From Candidatus Aminicenantota bacterium (lineage in GTDB: Bacteria > Acidobacteriota > Aminicenantia > Aminicenantales > UBA8522), in assembly GCA_017886205.1 (NCBI GenBank), contig JAFNEO010000035.1, positions 44,990-108,989 on the forward strand: 64,000 nt of DNA, in the 5' to 3' direction. The notes below the pieces were generated by a model, which was not told the origin of the DNA, searched no databases, and saw only the letters and a program-made list of their open reading frames with translations. Below, piece by piece: positions 15,900 through 23,862 of the stretch. The stretch's first letter is position 1, and the number at the start of each line of letters is the position of its first letter. Both the position numbers and the translations under genes were made by a program.

Positions 15900-16373
15900 A
15901 TGAATTTCGAACACTTGATCGGCCGGTACGGGCTCTATCTCACGACCTATGTCGTCGGAGTCATCAGCGGGTTTGTGCCGGTCATCAACCTCGAAGTCTA
16001 CTTGGTTTGGGTGGCGGCGCTGACTCCCAGCTCTCAAGGCGTGGCCATCACTGTCCTGGCGACGTTTGGCCAGATGACGGCCAAGACACTCATGTACCTG
16101 GCCGGCGCCGGCATCCTTAAGATCTCCGTCAAGAAACCGGGCAAAAAACTCCAGGCCGTCCAGATGAAGATGGCCAAGTGGCAGCACCGGATCGGGCTGT
16201 TCATGTTTTCCAGCGCCTTTCTGGGAGTCCCCCCCTTTTATGTGGTGAGCATTGCCTCGGGAATCTGCCGCGTCCCTCTTCCCGTTTTCCTCATCTGGGG
16301 ACTGGCGGGACGGTTCCTCCGTTTCGCCATAGCCGTCTTCTTCCCCCATCTCCTCAAGGGTTTGTTCAGTTGA
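15900..16373 (+). CDS. VTT/YqaA-type membrane protein
   Basis: 157 residues with about four hydrophobic segments. The motif GFVPVINLEVYLVWVAAL, then GQMTAKTLMYLAGAG, matches the re-entrant-loop region of small SNARE-associated/VTT (DedA-like, YqaA) membrane proteins. Some DedA relatives flip phospholipids or the undecaprenyl carrier. The next gene, 16 bases downstream, encodes a phospholipase D family enzyme, which fits a lipid-related role, but no specific function can be assigned. Confidence 0.78.
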   Translation: MNFEHLIGRYGLYLTTYVVGVISGFVPVINLEVYLVWVAALTPSSQGVAITVLATFGQMTAKTLMYLAGAGILKISVKKPGKKLQAVQMKMAKWQHRIGLFMFSSAFLGVPPFYVVSIASGICRVPLPVFLIWGLAGRFLRFAIAVFFPHLLKGLFS

Positions 16374-16389
16374 GGCAACGGTTGGGCCG

Positions 16390-17475
16390 ATGAGCTTTCG
16401 TCTTCTGGTCGATTCCGACGAATTCGCAGCCCAACTCCTCCAGGATATCTCCACTGCCCGGAGCACGGTCTACGTCCAGGCGATGACCTTCGACGCCGAC
16501 CGGTCCGGACTCCGCGTCGCCCAAACGCTCATGGACGCCGCTGCCGCTGACCGGCGCGTCCTCATCGATGAGGTCTCCCGGTTTATCGTCAGCGACCGTT
16601 TCATTTATTCCCCGGGCAACTGGCGGGACCGAGACCTGCGGCGGGAATGGCGGGCCACACGAAACCTGGCCGAGGAGCTCCGCCGTCAGGGAGTCGGCGT
16701 CAAAATCACCAATCCCTATGGCCGCTTCTGGCTGCGGTTTTTCGCCCGGAACCACAAAAAACTGGTGGTCATCGACGGACGAATCTGCTACATCGGCGGC
16801 ATCAACTTCAGCGACCACAACTTTGCCTGGCACGACATGATGCTGCGGGTCGACGACCCGGACATAGCGGCGTTCCTGGGCGAGGATTTTCTGTCCACCT
16901 GGGACGGCCGAAACAAGTCCGCTTTCCGGTCGTTCCCGGGCATCGATCTCTACCTCCTGGATGGCCGCTCCAATGCCCGGGCATTCGAGCCTATCCTCGA
17001 CCTCGTCCGCGGTGCCCATAAGGACATTTTCATCGAAAGCACGTATTTCGCCCTGCCCTTCTTCGACCGGCTGCGAGAGATGGGGCCAGGCCGGCCTCCG
17101 ACTGTCCTCCTGACCTCCGCGGTCAACAATTGGCCGCAGATGCGCCACTATCTTCCCTGGGAGGCCCGGCGCTCGGGGATCGACCTGCGCCTTTACCCGG
17201 GCCGGCTGACCCACCTCAAGGCCATCCTGGTGGACGGCCGCGAGTTGATCATGGGCTCGGCCAACTTCGACTTCTTCAGCTACTCCATCTACCAGGAGAT
17301 CGTCGCCGTCGTCCGCGACCCGGCGGTCATCGCCGCTTTCAAGGAAAGGGTGGTAATCCCCGACCGGGAGAGATCGATCTCTTATCAAGGACCCGTTCGT
17401 CCTGTCCGCGGCCGGATGCACGCCCTCTCCTTCCGGGCTTTGGCCCGTTTGAGCCGCTGGTTGACGCGGACTTAG
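16390..17475 (+). CDS. Phospholipase D family protein (cardiolipin-synthase-like)
   Basis: 361 residues with two HKD motifs: NHKKLVVIDGRICYIGGINF near residue 121 and HLKAILVDGRELIMGSANFD near residue 275. Each has the His-Lys-Asp triad and the following Gly-Gly/Ser-Asn. This arrangement is that of cardiolipin synthases and other phosphatidyltransferases. The N-terminal membrane segments of classical Cls are absent, so it resembles ClsB-like short forms. It is co-transcribed with the VTT membrane protein gene upstream. Confidence 0.88.
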   Translation: MSFRLLVDSDEFAAQLLQDISTARSTVYVQAMTFDADRSGLRVAQTLMDAAAADRRVLIDEVSRFIVSDRFIYSPGNWRDRDLRREWRATRNLAEELRRQGVGVKITNPYGRFWLRFFARNHKKLVVIDGRICYIGGINFSDHNFAWHDMMLRVDDPDIAAFLGEDFLSTWDGRNKSAFRSFPGIDLYLLDGRSNARAFEPILDLVRGAHKDIFIESTYFALPFFDRLREMGPGRPPTVLLTSAVNNWPQMRHYLPWEARRSGIDLRLYPGRLTHLKAILVDGRELIMGSANFDFFSYSIYQEIVAVVRDPAVIAAFKERVVIPDRERSISYQGPVRPVRGRMHALSFRALARLSRWLTRT

Positions 17476-17501
17476 TCCGCAAACTCCCTTCCGCCAGACC
17501 G

Positions 17502-18167
17502 TTATTTCAGCCTTTCCAGTATGCCGACGGTGGCGGTGGCTCCGATGCGCGTGCAGCCCAACTTCCGGACTTCGATCGCTCGCTCCAGCGTCCTGATCCC
17601 GCCGGCCGCCTTGAGCCTTACGGCTAGGGCGGTGTGTTCCCTCATCAGCTTGAGGTCCCGGTCCTCGGCGCCGCCAGTCCCGAAACCCGTGGAGGTCTTG
17701 ATAAAATCGGCTCCCACCTCGGACGAGATCCGGCAGGCTGCGATCTTCTCCTCGTCCTCAAGGTAGCAGTTCTCAAAGATGACCTTGACGATAACGCTCC
17801 TGGCATGAGCGGCGGCCGTGACCGCTTCGAGGTCGGCTCGAACATAGTCATAATCTCTGGACTTGAGCTTCCCGATGTTGAGGACGACGTCGAGCTCGCG
17901 GGCGCCGTTCCGGATGGCCTCCTCGGCCTCGAAGACTTTTGCAGCCGTGGTCGTCGACCCATGGGGAAACCCGATGACGGTCGTCACTCGGACCGGGCTT
18001 TGTCTGAGGATTTCGGCGGCGCGCCGGACGTCGCTCGGCCGGACACAGACCGTCGCCACTCTGTACTCGTGGGCGGTCCGGCAGCCCTCCTCGATCTCTT
18101 TGTCGGTTAAGTTCGGCTTGAGCAACGAATGATCGATCATCCCGGCGATATCTTCGTAGGTCACCAT
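17502..18167 (-). CDS. deoC: Deoxyribose-phosphate aldolase
   Basis: 221 residues, the usual DeoC length. It splits 2-deoxyribose 5-phosphate into glyceraldehyde 3-phosphate and acetaldehyde through a Schiff base. Signatures: MIDHSLLKPNLT, VIGFPHGSTTTAAKVFEAEE, ELDVVLNIG, the lysine segment ADFIKTSTGFG, and KAAGGIRT. A strong ribosome site (GAGGAGG) precedes the ATG at 18167. It converges on the phospholipase D gene. Confidence 0.95.
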   Translation of the reverse strand: MVTYEDIAGMIDHSLLKPNLTDKEIEEGCRTAHEYRVATVCVRPSDVRRAAEILRQSPVRVTTVIGFPHGSTTTAAKVFEAEEAIRNGARELDVVLNIGKLKSRDYDYVRADLEAVTAAAHARSVIVKVIFENCYLEDEEKIAACRISSEVGADFIKTSTGFGTGGAEDRDLKLMREHTALAVRLKAAGGIRTLERAIEVRKLGCTRIGATATVGILERLK

Positions 18168-18268
18168 GTCAGTTCCTCCTCATTGTCTGTGGGTCCGCGC
18201 CCTGAATGGACATCAAACCGGACGGCCCGTCACGAAGGAAGGGCGCCGTCCTGGTCCGGGCCTCCTGG

Positions 18269-18751
18269 TCAATCGACGGCCCGCTGTTTTTGTTCGTAGC
18301 CGCAGACCGTGTAGAAAATGGCCCGGTCGAAGAAGAGGACGACGCGGTTGTTGAGCTCGATGGCCTGATAGAGATCATGGGTTGTGTCCAGAAGCCCCTC
18401 CTCCATGATCTTGCGCCAAAGGTTTCGCCGGATGAGAATCAACGCCTGGATAACTTCCGAGAGGGCGAACCCTTCCCGGCGGCGTTCGGCCCCCAAAGCG
18501 GAGTAATCTTTGGCCACCTCTTCTTTAGAGGTCTCATGAGAGACCCATTTCCCGAGCTGGCTGAAAACGCGGAAAGCCCGCTCGTAAAGCGCGGCATGAT
18601 TAAAATGGTGATAGGTGTGCATGCTGGTATCCTTGTGGATATCGGCCAGCCAGGAGTTGGTGAGGTCGGCGGCATTGCGCTCGATCAGGTCGACAAGTTT
18701 CTGTGAGACCAGAGTGAGATGAATCGAAGCTTTTTTCCCCTCGGTGCTCAT
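18269..18751 (-). CDS. Stand-alone RsbRD-type N-terminal sensor domain protein
   Basis: 160 residues, all helical. The pattern (IERNAADLTNSWLADI, HFNHAALYERAFRVFSQLG, EGFALSEVIQALILIRRNLW) matches the RsbT co-antagonist RsbRD N-terminal domain, a non-heme globin-like fold used in stressosome proteins and some kinases. No STAS or kinase domain is attached, so it must act through a partner not seen here. A very strong ribosome site (GAGGAGGAGGGG) precedes the ATG. Confidence 0.75.
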   Translation of the reverse strand: MSTEGKKASIHLTLVSQKLVDLIERNAADLTNSWLADIHKDTSMHTYHHFNHAALYERAFRVFSQLGKWVSHETSKEEVAKDYSALGAERRREGFALSEVIQALILIRRNLWRKIMEEGLLDTTHDLYQAIELNNRVVLFFDRAIFYTVCGYEQKQRAVD

Positions 18752-18831
18752 GTCCCCTCCTCCTCAAGTCAACGTTTAGCACAGCTACCCATCAAAGTCA
18801 ACCGGCGCCGATTTTCTCCAGTGAACTTGGC

Positions 18832-19866
18832 TTACAGACTGATGATGGCCCGGATAACACCGTCGCGATAGCCGGCAGCGAGCTCGAAGGCCTGCCGGGC
18901 GTCTTCCAGGGCGAACCTATGCGTGGCCATGAAACGCACATCCACCTGCTTGTTCCGGATGAGGTCGATGGCTTCTCGAACACAGAATCTCTGCCGGCGG
19001 ACGTTGTGGAGAGAAAGCTCCTTGCGACGGAGGGCGTGAATGTCGAAAGAAATGCGGTCTCCGGTGGGGATTCCGATGATGAGGAGGCGGCCGCCGGGCT
19101 TGAGAAGCTCGACCGCCTGGGAGAAAGCGGACTGGTCGCCGCAGCATTCATAAACGGCGTCGAGCCCTTCGGGCGCGAGGCTTATCATCCGAGCGATGAT
19201 GTCTTCCCGGTCGGGATTCCCCGCCCAAGACGCCCCGGCCTTCCGGGCGACTTCCACTCGGCCATCGATCTTATCGGTCACGTAGACCGCGCGCACGCCG
19301 ACGGCCCGGGCGGCCAGCAGCACGCTCAGGCCGATCGGGCCGGCGCCGAGGACGGCGGCCGTATCGGGCACGGGTTCGCCGGTTAGCTTGAGACTGTGGA
19401 CGGCGATGGTCAGGGGCTCGACAAGAACACCCTCATCCAAATTCAGTTCGGCAGGTAGCAAGAAGCCGTTCTCTTCCGGCATCACGATGCGTTCGCAGAG
19501 GGCGCCGGAAAGCTGGTTGGGTGTCCCGAGGTAAAGGAGGCGGCGGCAAGTGTTCGGCCGTCCGGCCAGGCATTGGTCGCAGGCGCCACAGACGATCGCC
19601 GGGTCGACGGCGACCCGATCGCCCAGCTTCAATCGGCGGACCGAGGGCCCGACCTTTTCGACCGTACCGGAGCACTCGTGGCCGACGATAAAAGGATAGC
19701 GGACGATTTGATCGCCGATCCCTCCCTCTGAATAATAATGAATATCCGAGCCGCAAACCCCGACCGCGCCGACGCGGATCAGCACGTCGGTGTTCTTGGT
19801 CAGTTGGGGCTCAGGAACTTCCCGGACTTCGATCTTGCCTATTCCGGTAAGGAGTGCCGCTTTCAT
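18832..19866 (-). CDS. Zinc-dependent polyol dehydrogenase (sorbitol/L-iditol dehydrogenase-like)
   Basis: 344 residues of the MDR superfamily. The catalytic-zinc residues lie in GVCGSDIHYY and the GHEC segment. Structural-zinc cysteines lie in CGACDQCLAGRPNTC. The cofactor domain has AVLGAGPIGLSVLLAARA. HYYSEGGIGD fits the sorbitol dehydrogenase branch. It lies 75 bases after the isomerase gene and appears to be the last gene of the arabinose operon, where it may oxidise a pentitol or keto-pentose-derived alcohol. Substrate assignment is inference. Confidence 0.88.
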   Translation of the reverse strand: MKAALLTGIGKIEVREVPEPQLTKNTDVLIRVGAVGVCGSDIHYYSEGGIGDQIVRYPFIVGHECSGTVEKVGPSVRRLKLGDRVAVDPAIVCGACDQCLAGRPNTCRRLLYLGTPNQLSGALCERIVMPEENGFLLPAELNLDEGVLVEPLTIAVHSLKLTGEPVPDTAAVLGAGPIGLSVLLAARAVGVRAVYVTDKIDGRVEVARKAGASWAGNPDREDIIARMISLAPEGLDAVYECCGDQSAFSQAVELLKPGGRLLIIGIPTGDRISFDIHALRRKELSLHNVRRQRFCVREAIDLIRNKQVDVRFMATHRFALEDARQAFELAAGYRDGVIRAIISL

Positions 19867-19941
19867 CGCCTTGCCATTCCCTCCCTGTCCGCCTGCCTTC
19901 CCGGGGACAGGAAAACCCGAAAACTTAACTTAGGTCACCGA

Positions 19942-21420
19942 TCAGAAAGGGTTCTCGGTCGGATAGAGCAGGCCCGCCGGCCGGTTGAAATAGACCTCCT
20001 CGACACCCAGCATCCGCACGGCCGCGTGGAGCGGTCTCCCGGCGTGCTGGAAGGCGACGGCCGTGTGGTGCGGGAACCGCTTCTCGATCAGGACATGCCG
20101 GTAGAATCGCCCCATCTCCTTGATCGCGAAGACACCGATGCTGCCGAATGACTTGGGGTCGATATCGAGCACTTCCCCTTCGGCCGCATAGGCCCGCAGC
20201 ACTGTATCGGCCGTGGACTGGAGCCGGAAGATGGTGACTCCGCCGGGCCTGATACGGCCTTCCATGGTGCCGCGGGTGATGTCGGGCTCCTTGTCGCCCT
20301 CCATCAGCCGGTGCATGATGAGCTGGTACTTGAGCGTGCTCCCGATCATACAAACGGACGGAGTGTTGCCGCAGTGAAAGCCCATAAAAAGATCGGTCGG
20401 CTTGTAGGAGCCGACACGCTTCCGTGCCGCCTCGTACATGTCATGGGGCACAGAATTATTGACGTCAAGGAGGGTGGCCGGGAGCTCAGTCGCGCAGGTC
20501 GCCATGTACTCGCTCAACGCGCCGTAGATGTCCACTTCGCAGGAGACCGGGATTCCCCGCCCGGTCAGCCGCGAGTTGATGTAGCAGGGGACGAACCCGA
20601 AATACTTCTCGAAGGCCGGCCAGCACTTGTTGGCGAAAACTCCGAACTCCGATGCGCCCAGGTGGGCTTGCATGAACTTGGTCAGCGCGACCTCGTACTG
20701 GGCCAGCTTTTCGAGAAGGTCGGGGTAGGCCAGCCCCTGGCCAAGCTCCTTGGCCATGTCCCGGGCGACGGCCTTGATCTTGGGGTTGCCCTTGGCTCCG
20801 AGAAAGATATCGTAGAGGTCGAGCTCGCTGTTTTCCATGACCTCGACGCCGATGTCATAGAGGGGCTTGATCGGCGCGTTGCAGGCCAGGAAGTCCTGCG
20901 GTCGCGGCCCGAAGGCAAAGATCTTGAGCTTCCGGATACCCAGGATGATGCGGGCGACCGGCAGGAAACCCGCGATCATATCAGCCACTTCGGCGGCATT
21001 CCCGACGGGGTACTCAGGAATATAGGGATGGAGGCGCCTCAACCCGATGTTGTAGCTGGCGTTGAGCATCCCGCAGAGGGCGTCCCCGCGGCCGTTGATC
21101 AGGTCTTGGCCTGTTTCCTCGGCGGCGGCGGCGAGCATGACCGGCCCGTCGAATTTCTGGGCCAGCAGCGTCGTCGGACCTTCCGGCCCGAAATTTCCGA
21201 GAAAGATGACCAGCGCGTTGATACCCTTGTCGCGCAGCTCCTGCTCGGCGGCCAGCACATGGGCCTCGTTCTCGACCACAGTCTGGATCTCGATGACCGG
21301 AATCTTCTTGGCCCGGCACTCTTTCACCACCTGAATCCGTCTCTTTCGCGACAGTTCCACCGGAAAGCAGTCGCGGCTGACGGCGATGATGCCCAGTTTT
21401 AGCTTCGGGATATTCTTCAT
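19942..21420 (-). CDS. L-fucose/L-arabinose-isomerase-family protein (COG2407 type)
   Basis: 492 residues. The overall pattern matches the isomerase superfamily related to FucI (LKLGIIAVSRDCFPVELSRK, then ALVIFLGNFGPEGPTTLLAQ, and the C-terminal TLLDVNNSVP and FMGFHCGNTP). It is not a classical AraA. Since ribulokinase and ribulose-phosphate 4-epimerase are coupled directly upstream and no araA is present, it most likely isomerises L-arabinose to L-ribulose here; that is inference. The ATG at 21420 overlaps the araD stop (ATGA), which fixes the start. Confidence 0.85.
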   Translation of the reverse strand: MKNIPKLKLGIIAVSRDCFPVELSRKRRIQVVKECRAKKIPVIEIQTVVENEAHVLAAEQELRDKGINALVIFLGNFGPEGPTTLLAQKFDGPVMLAAAAEETGQDLINGRGDALCGMLNASYNIGLRRLHPYIPEYPVGNAAEVADMIAGFLPVARIILGIRKLKIFAFGPRPQDFLACNAPIKPLYDIGVEVMENSELDLYDIFLGAKGNPKIKAVARDMAKELGQGLAYPDLLEKLAQYEVALTKFMQAHLGASEFGVFANKCWPAFEKYFGFVPCYINSRLTGRGIPVSCEVDIYGALSEYMATCATELPATLLDVNNSVPHDMYEAARKRVGSYKPTDLFMGFHCGNTPSVCMIGSTLKYQLIMHRLMEGDKEPDITRGTMEGRIRPGGVTIFRLQSTADTVLRAYAAEGEVLDIDPKSFGSIGVFAIKEMGRFYRHVLIEKRFPHHTAVAFQHAGRPLHAAVRMLGVEEVYFNRPAGLLYPTENPF

Positions 21421-22121
21421 CTCTTTTCTCCTTTTTTCTGACCATAATAGGCTCCGGGACCATGCTTCCTCTGGAAGTGTTTGTCCAGGAGATAGCGCGG
21501 GAAAAGCGGACCCGAGGGATTTAAAAACAGAGTCCCCAGCGCTATTTTGGCGATTTTCTCCAGGGCCAGGCAGTTCTCGACCGCCTCCCCGGGCGTCCTG
21601 CCCCAAGCAAAAGGACCATGGCCGGCCACCAGCACGCCCGGCCTCTCCAGCGGTTTGATCTTCTCGAAGCGTTCTCTGATCACCTTGCCCGTGTTGAGCT
21701 CGTAGTCCCTCTCGACCTCATCACGCCTGAGGAAGCGCGTAACCGGCACCGGCCCGTTGAAGATGTCGGCGTGCGTCGTACCCAAGCAGGGGATCTCTCT
21801 GCATGCCTGGGCATGCATGGTCGCGTGTTCGCTGTGGGCATGGGCTATGCCCCCGATTGTCCGGAAGGCTCGATAGAGCTCAAGGTGGGTCGGTGTGTCC
21901 GAGGAAGGACTGAGCCGGCCTTCAACCCGTTTTCCAGCGAGGTCCACCAGCACGATGTCCGAAGGCTTCATCTTTTCATAGGAGAGACCGCTGGGCTTGA
22001 TGGCCATGATCCCCTTTTTCCTGTCCAGGCCGCTGGCGTTGCCAAAAGTGAGTGTGACTAGACCAAACCGCACCAGGTCCAGGTTAGCCCTCCAGACTTG
22101 TTCTTTAAGCTCGCTGAGCAT
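21417..22121 (-). CDS. araD: L-ribulose-5-phosphate 4-epimerase
   Basis: 234 residues, the standard length of this class II aldolase-fold enzyme. It converts L-ribulose 5-phosphate to D-xylulose 5-phosphate. Signatures: LTFGNASGLDRKKG, AIKPSGLSYEKM, SSDTPTHLELYRAF, and the zinc ligands in GGIAHAHSEHATMHAQA. Its start overlaps the ribulokinase stop by one base (TGATG), and its stop overlaps the isomerase start. Confidence 0.95.
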   Translation of the reverse strand: MLSELKEQVWRANLDLVRFGLVTLTFGNASGLDRKKGIMAIKPSGLSYEKMKPSDIVLVDLAGKRVEGRLSPSSDTPTHLELYRAFRTIGGIAHAHSEHATMHAQACREIPCLGTTHADIFNGPVPVTRFLRRDEVERDYELNTGKVIRERFEKIKPLERPGVLVAGHGPFAWGRTPGEAVENCLALEKIAKIALGTLFLNPSGPLFPRYLLDKHFQRKHGPGAYYGQKKGEKR

Positions 22122-23821
22122 CAGCCGCCCTTTCTCTGACGGTCCCGGATCGCCAGGAGGTCTTTCATCACGTTGTGCAGAGTCCCTGACGCGGTCCTGG
22201 TTCCGAAGGCGTCATGGAGCTGGGAATAAAGCTTATACAATTGTCCATAGACTCCATGACTCGCCCGGTTTGGCCGGAAGGTCTCGGCCTTGAGCCCGCA
22301 CATGGCTGCCTGGGCCTGGACGAAATCATCATACCCTCCTTTAGCCTTCCCGGCAACCACGGCACCGGCGATGGCCGAGCCCAGGGCACAGGTCTGGCCG
22401 GAACGGGCGATCTTCATCTCCCGGCCGGTCACGTCGGCGTAGATCTGCATGAGCAGCGAGTTCTTCTCGGCGATTCCTCCGCAGTTGATGACCCCGGAGA
22501 TTTTAACGCCGTATTCCTCGAACCGGTCGATGATGATCAGGGCGCCGAAGGCAGTGGCTTCGATCAATGCCCGGTAGATCTCCCCCGGTGTCGTGTGGAG
22601 GGTCTGGCCCAGGAGGAGACCGGTCAGCCTCTGGTCCACCAGGATAGTCCGGTTGCCGTTGTTCCAATCGAGGCCGAGGAGCCCGGATTCGCCGGGCCGG
22701 AGCTGGGTTGCCTTGGCCGTCAACGCTTTGTGAGATCCTTTGGCCGCGCCGCCGGGCTGGATGGTGCCCACGAACCAGTTGAAGATATCGCCCACGGCCG
22801 ACTGCCCCGCCTCGAGCCCGAAACAGCCGGGGAGGACCGACCCATCGACGATGCCGCAGAGACCGGGGATATCGGCCAGCGGCTGGCTGTTCGGCCAGAC
22901 GGCAATGTCGCAGGTGCTGGTCCCGATGATCTTAATCAGCCGGCCGGGCCGGACACCCGACCCGACGGCCCCCAGATGGGCGTCAAAAGCGCCGACGGCG
23001 ACCGGGATCCCTGCCGGAAGGCGCAGCCGGCCGGCCCATTGGGGAGTCAATTTTCCAGCGATATTATCGGACGTATAGGATTTTCCGTAGAGACGCCGGC
23101 GCAATTCACCCAGTTTAGGATGGAGCTTGGCCAGGAATTCCTCTGCCGGCAGGCCCCCCCAGGCGTCGCTGAACATGGCCTTGTGCCCGGCGGCGCAGCG
23201 GCTGCGTTTCATAACCAGCGGATCGGTTATGCCTGTGAGAAGGCCGGGGATGAAGTCACAGCACTCCACCCAGCTTGAGGCGGCGTCGAAAACCGCCGGA
23301 TCGACGCGCAGGCAATGGAAGATCTTGCTGAAGAACCACTCCGAGGAATAGGTCCCGCCGCATTTAGCCAAGTACTCGGGATGCTCCCTGGCGGCGAGCT
23401 CGGTGATCAGACCAGCTTCGGCATGGCCGGTGTGGTCTTTCCAGAGCCAGGCCTGGGCGTTCGGGTTGTTCTTGAATTTCTTCTGAAAGCTCAGCGGCGT
23501 CCCGGTGTTATCCACGGGAATCGGGGTCGAGCCCGTGGTGTCGACTCCAATGCCAACGACCTGGGCCGGGTCGAACGAGCGGTCGGCCTTCCTGGCTTCG
23601 GCCAGGAGCGACCGGACCACGACTTCAGTCCCGCGGACATAGTCGGCCGGGTTCTGCCGCGCCAAGTTAGGGTCGGAGGAATCGAGGATGATCCCTTCTT
23701 TTCCCGTTTCGTAGGCGTGAACCGCCGTAGCGAGCTCGCCTCCGTTCGCTACATCTACGAGAAGCGCCCGGACGGAATTGGTCCCGAAATCAAGCCCCAG
23801 ACCGAGCACTCTTTTTTTCAT
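22121..23821 (-). CDS. araB: Ribulokinase
   Basis: 566 residues, typical AraB size within the FGGY kinase family. It phosphorylates L-ribulose with ATP. N-terminal LGLDFGTNSVRALLVDV is the phosphate-binding motif. GIGVDTTGSTPIPVD and AWLWKDHT are ribulokinase-specific. The C-terminal ISGVINCGGIAEKNSLLMQ is the second FGGY signature. It follows the GH127 gene by 41 bases and is coupled to araD. Confidence 0.95.
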   Translation of the reverse strand: MKKRVLGLGLDFGTNSVRALLVDVANGGELATAVHAYETGKEGIILDSSDPNLARQNPADYVRGTEVVVRSLLAEARKADRSFDPAQVVGIGVDTTGSTPIPVDNTGTPLSFQKKFKNNPNAQAWLWKDHTGHAEAGLITELAAREHPEYLAKCGGTYSSEWFFSKIFHCLRVDPAVFDAASSWVECCDFIPGLLTGITDPLVMKRSRCAAGHKAMFSDAWGGLPAEEFLAKLHPKLGELRRRLYGKSYTSDNIAGKLTPQWAGRLRLPAGIPVAVGAFDAHLGAVGSGVRPGRLIKIIGTSTCDIAVWPNSQPLADIPGLCGIVDGSVLPGCFGLEAGQSAVGDIFNWFVGTIQPGGAAKGSHKALTAKATQLRPGESGLLGLDWNNGNRTILVDQRLTGLLLGQTLHTTPGEIYRALIEATAFGALIIIDRFEEYGVKISGVINCGGIAEKNSLLMQIYADVTGREMKIARSGQTCALGSAIAGAVVAGKAKGGYDDFVQAQAAMCGLKAETFRPNRASHGVYGQLYKLYSQLHDAFGTRTASGTLHNVMKDLLAIRDRQRKGG

Positions 23822-23862
23822 CTCAGCATCTCTCCTCCTCGTTCCTTACCCAACTCAGCAGC

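Noticed and set aside
20311-23278. Two long plus-strand frames antisense to the isomerase and ribulokinase genes
   Set aside because: No motifs; both oppose strongly supported enzymes with overlapping operon structure.
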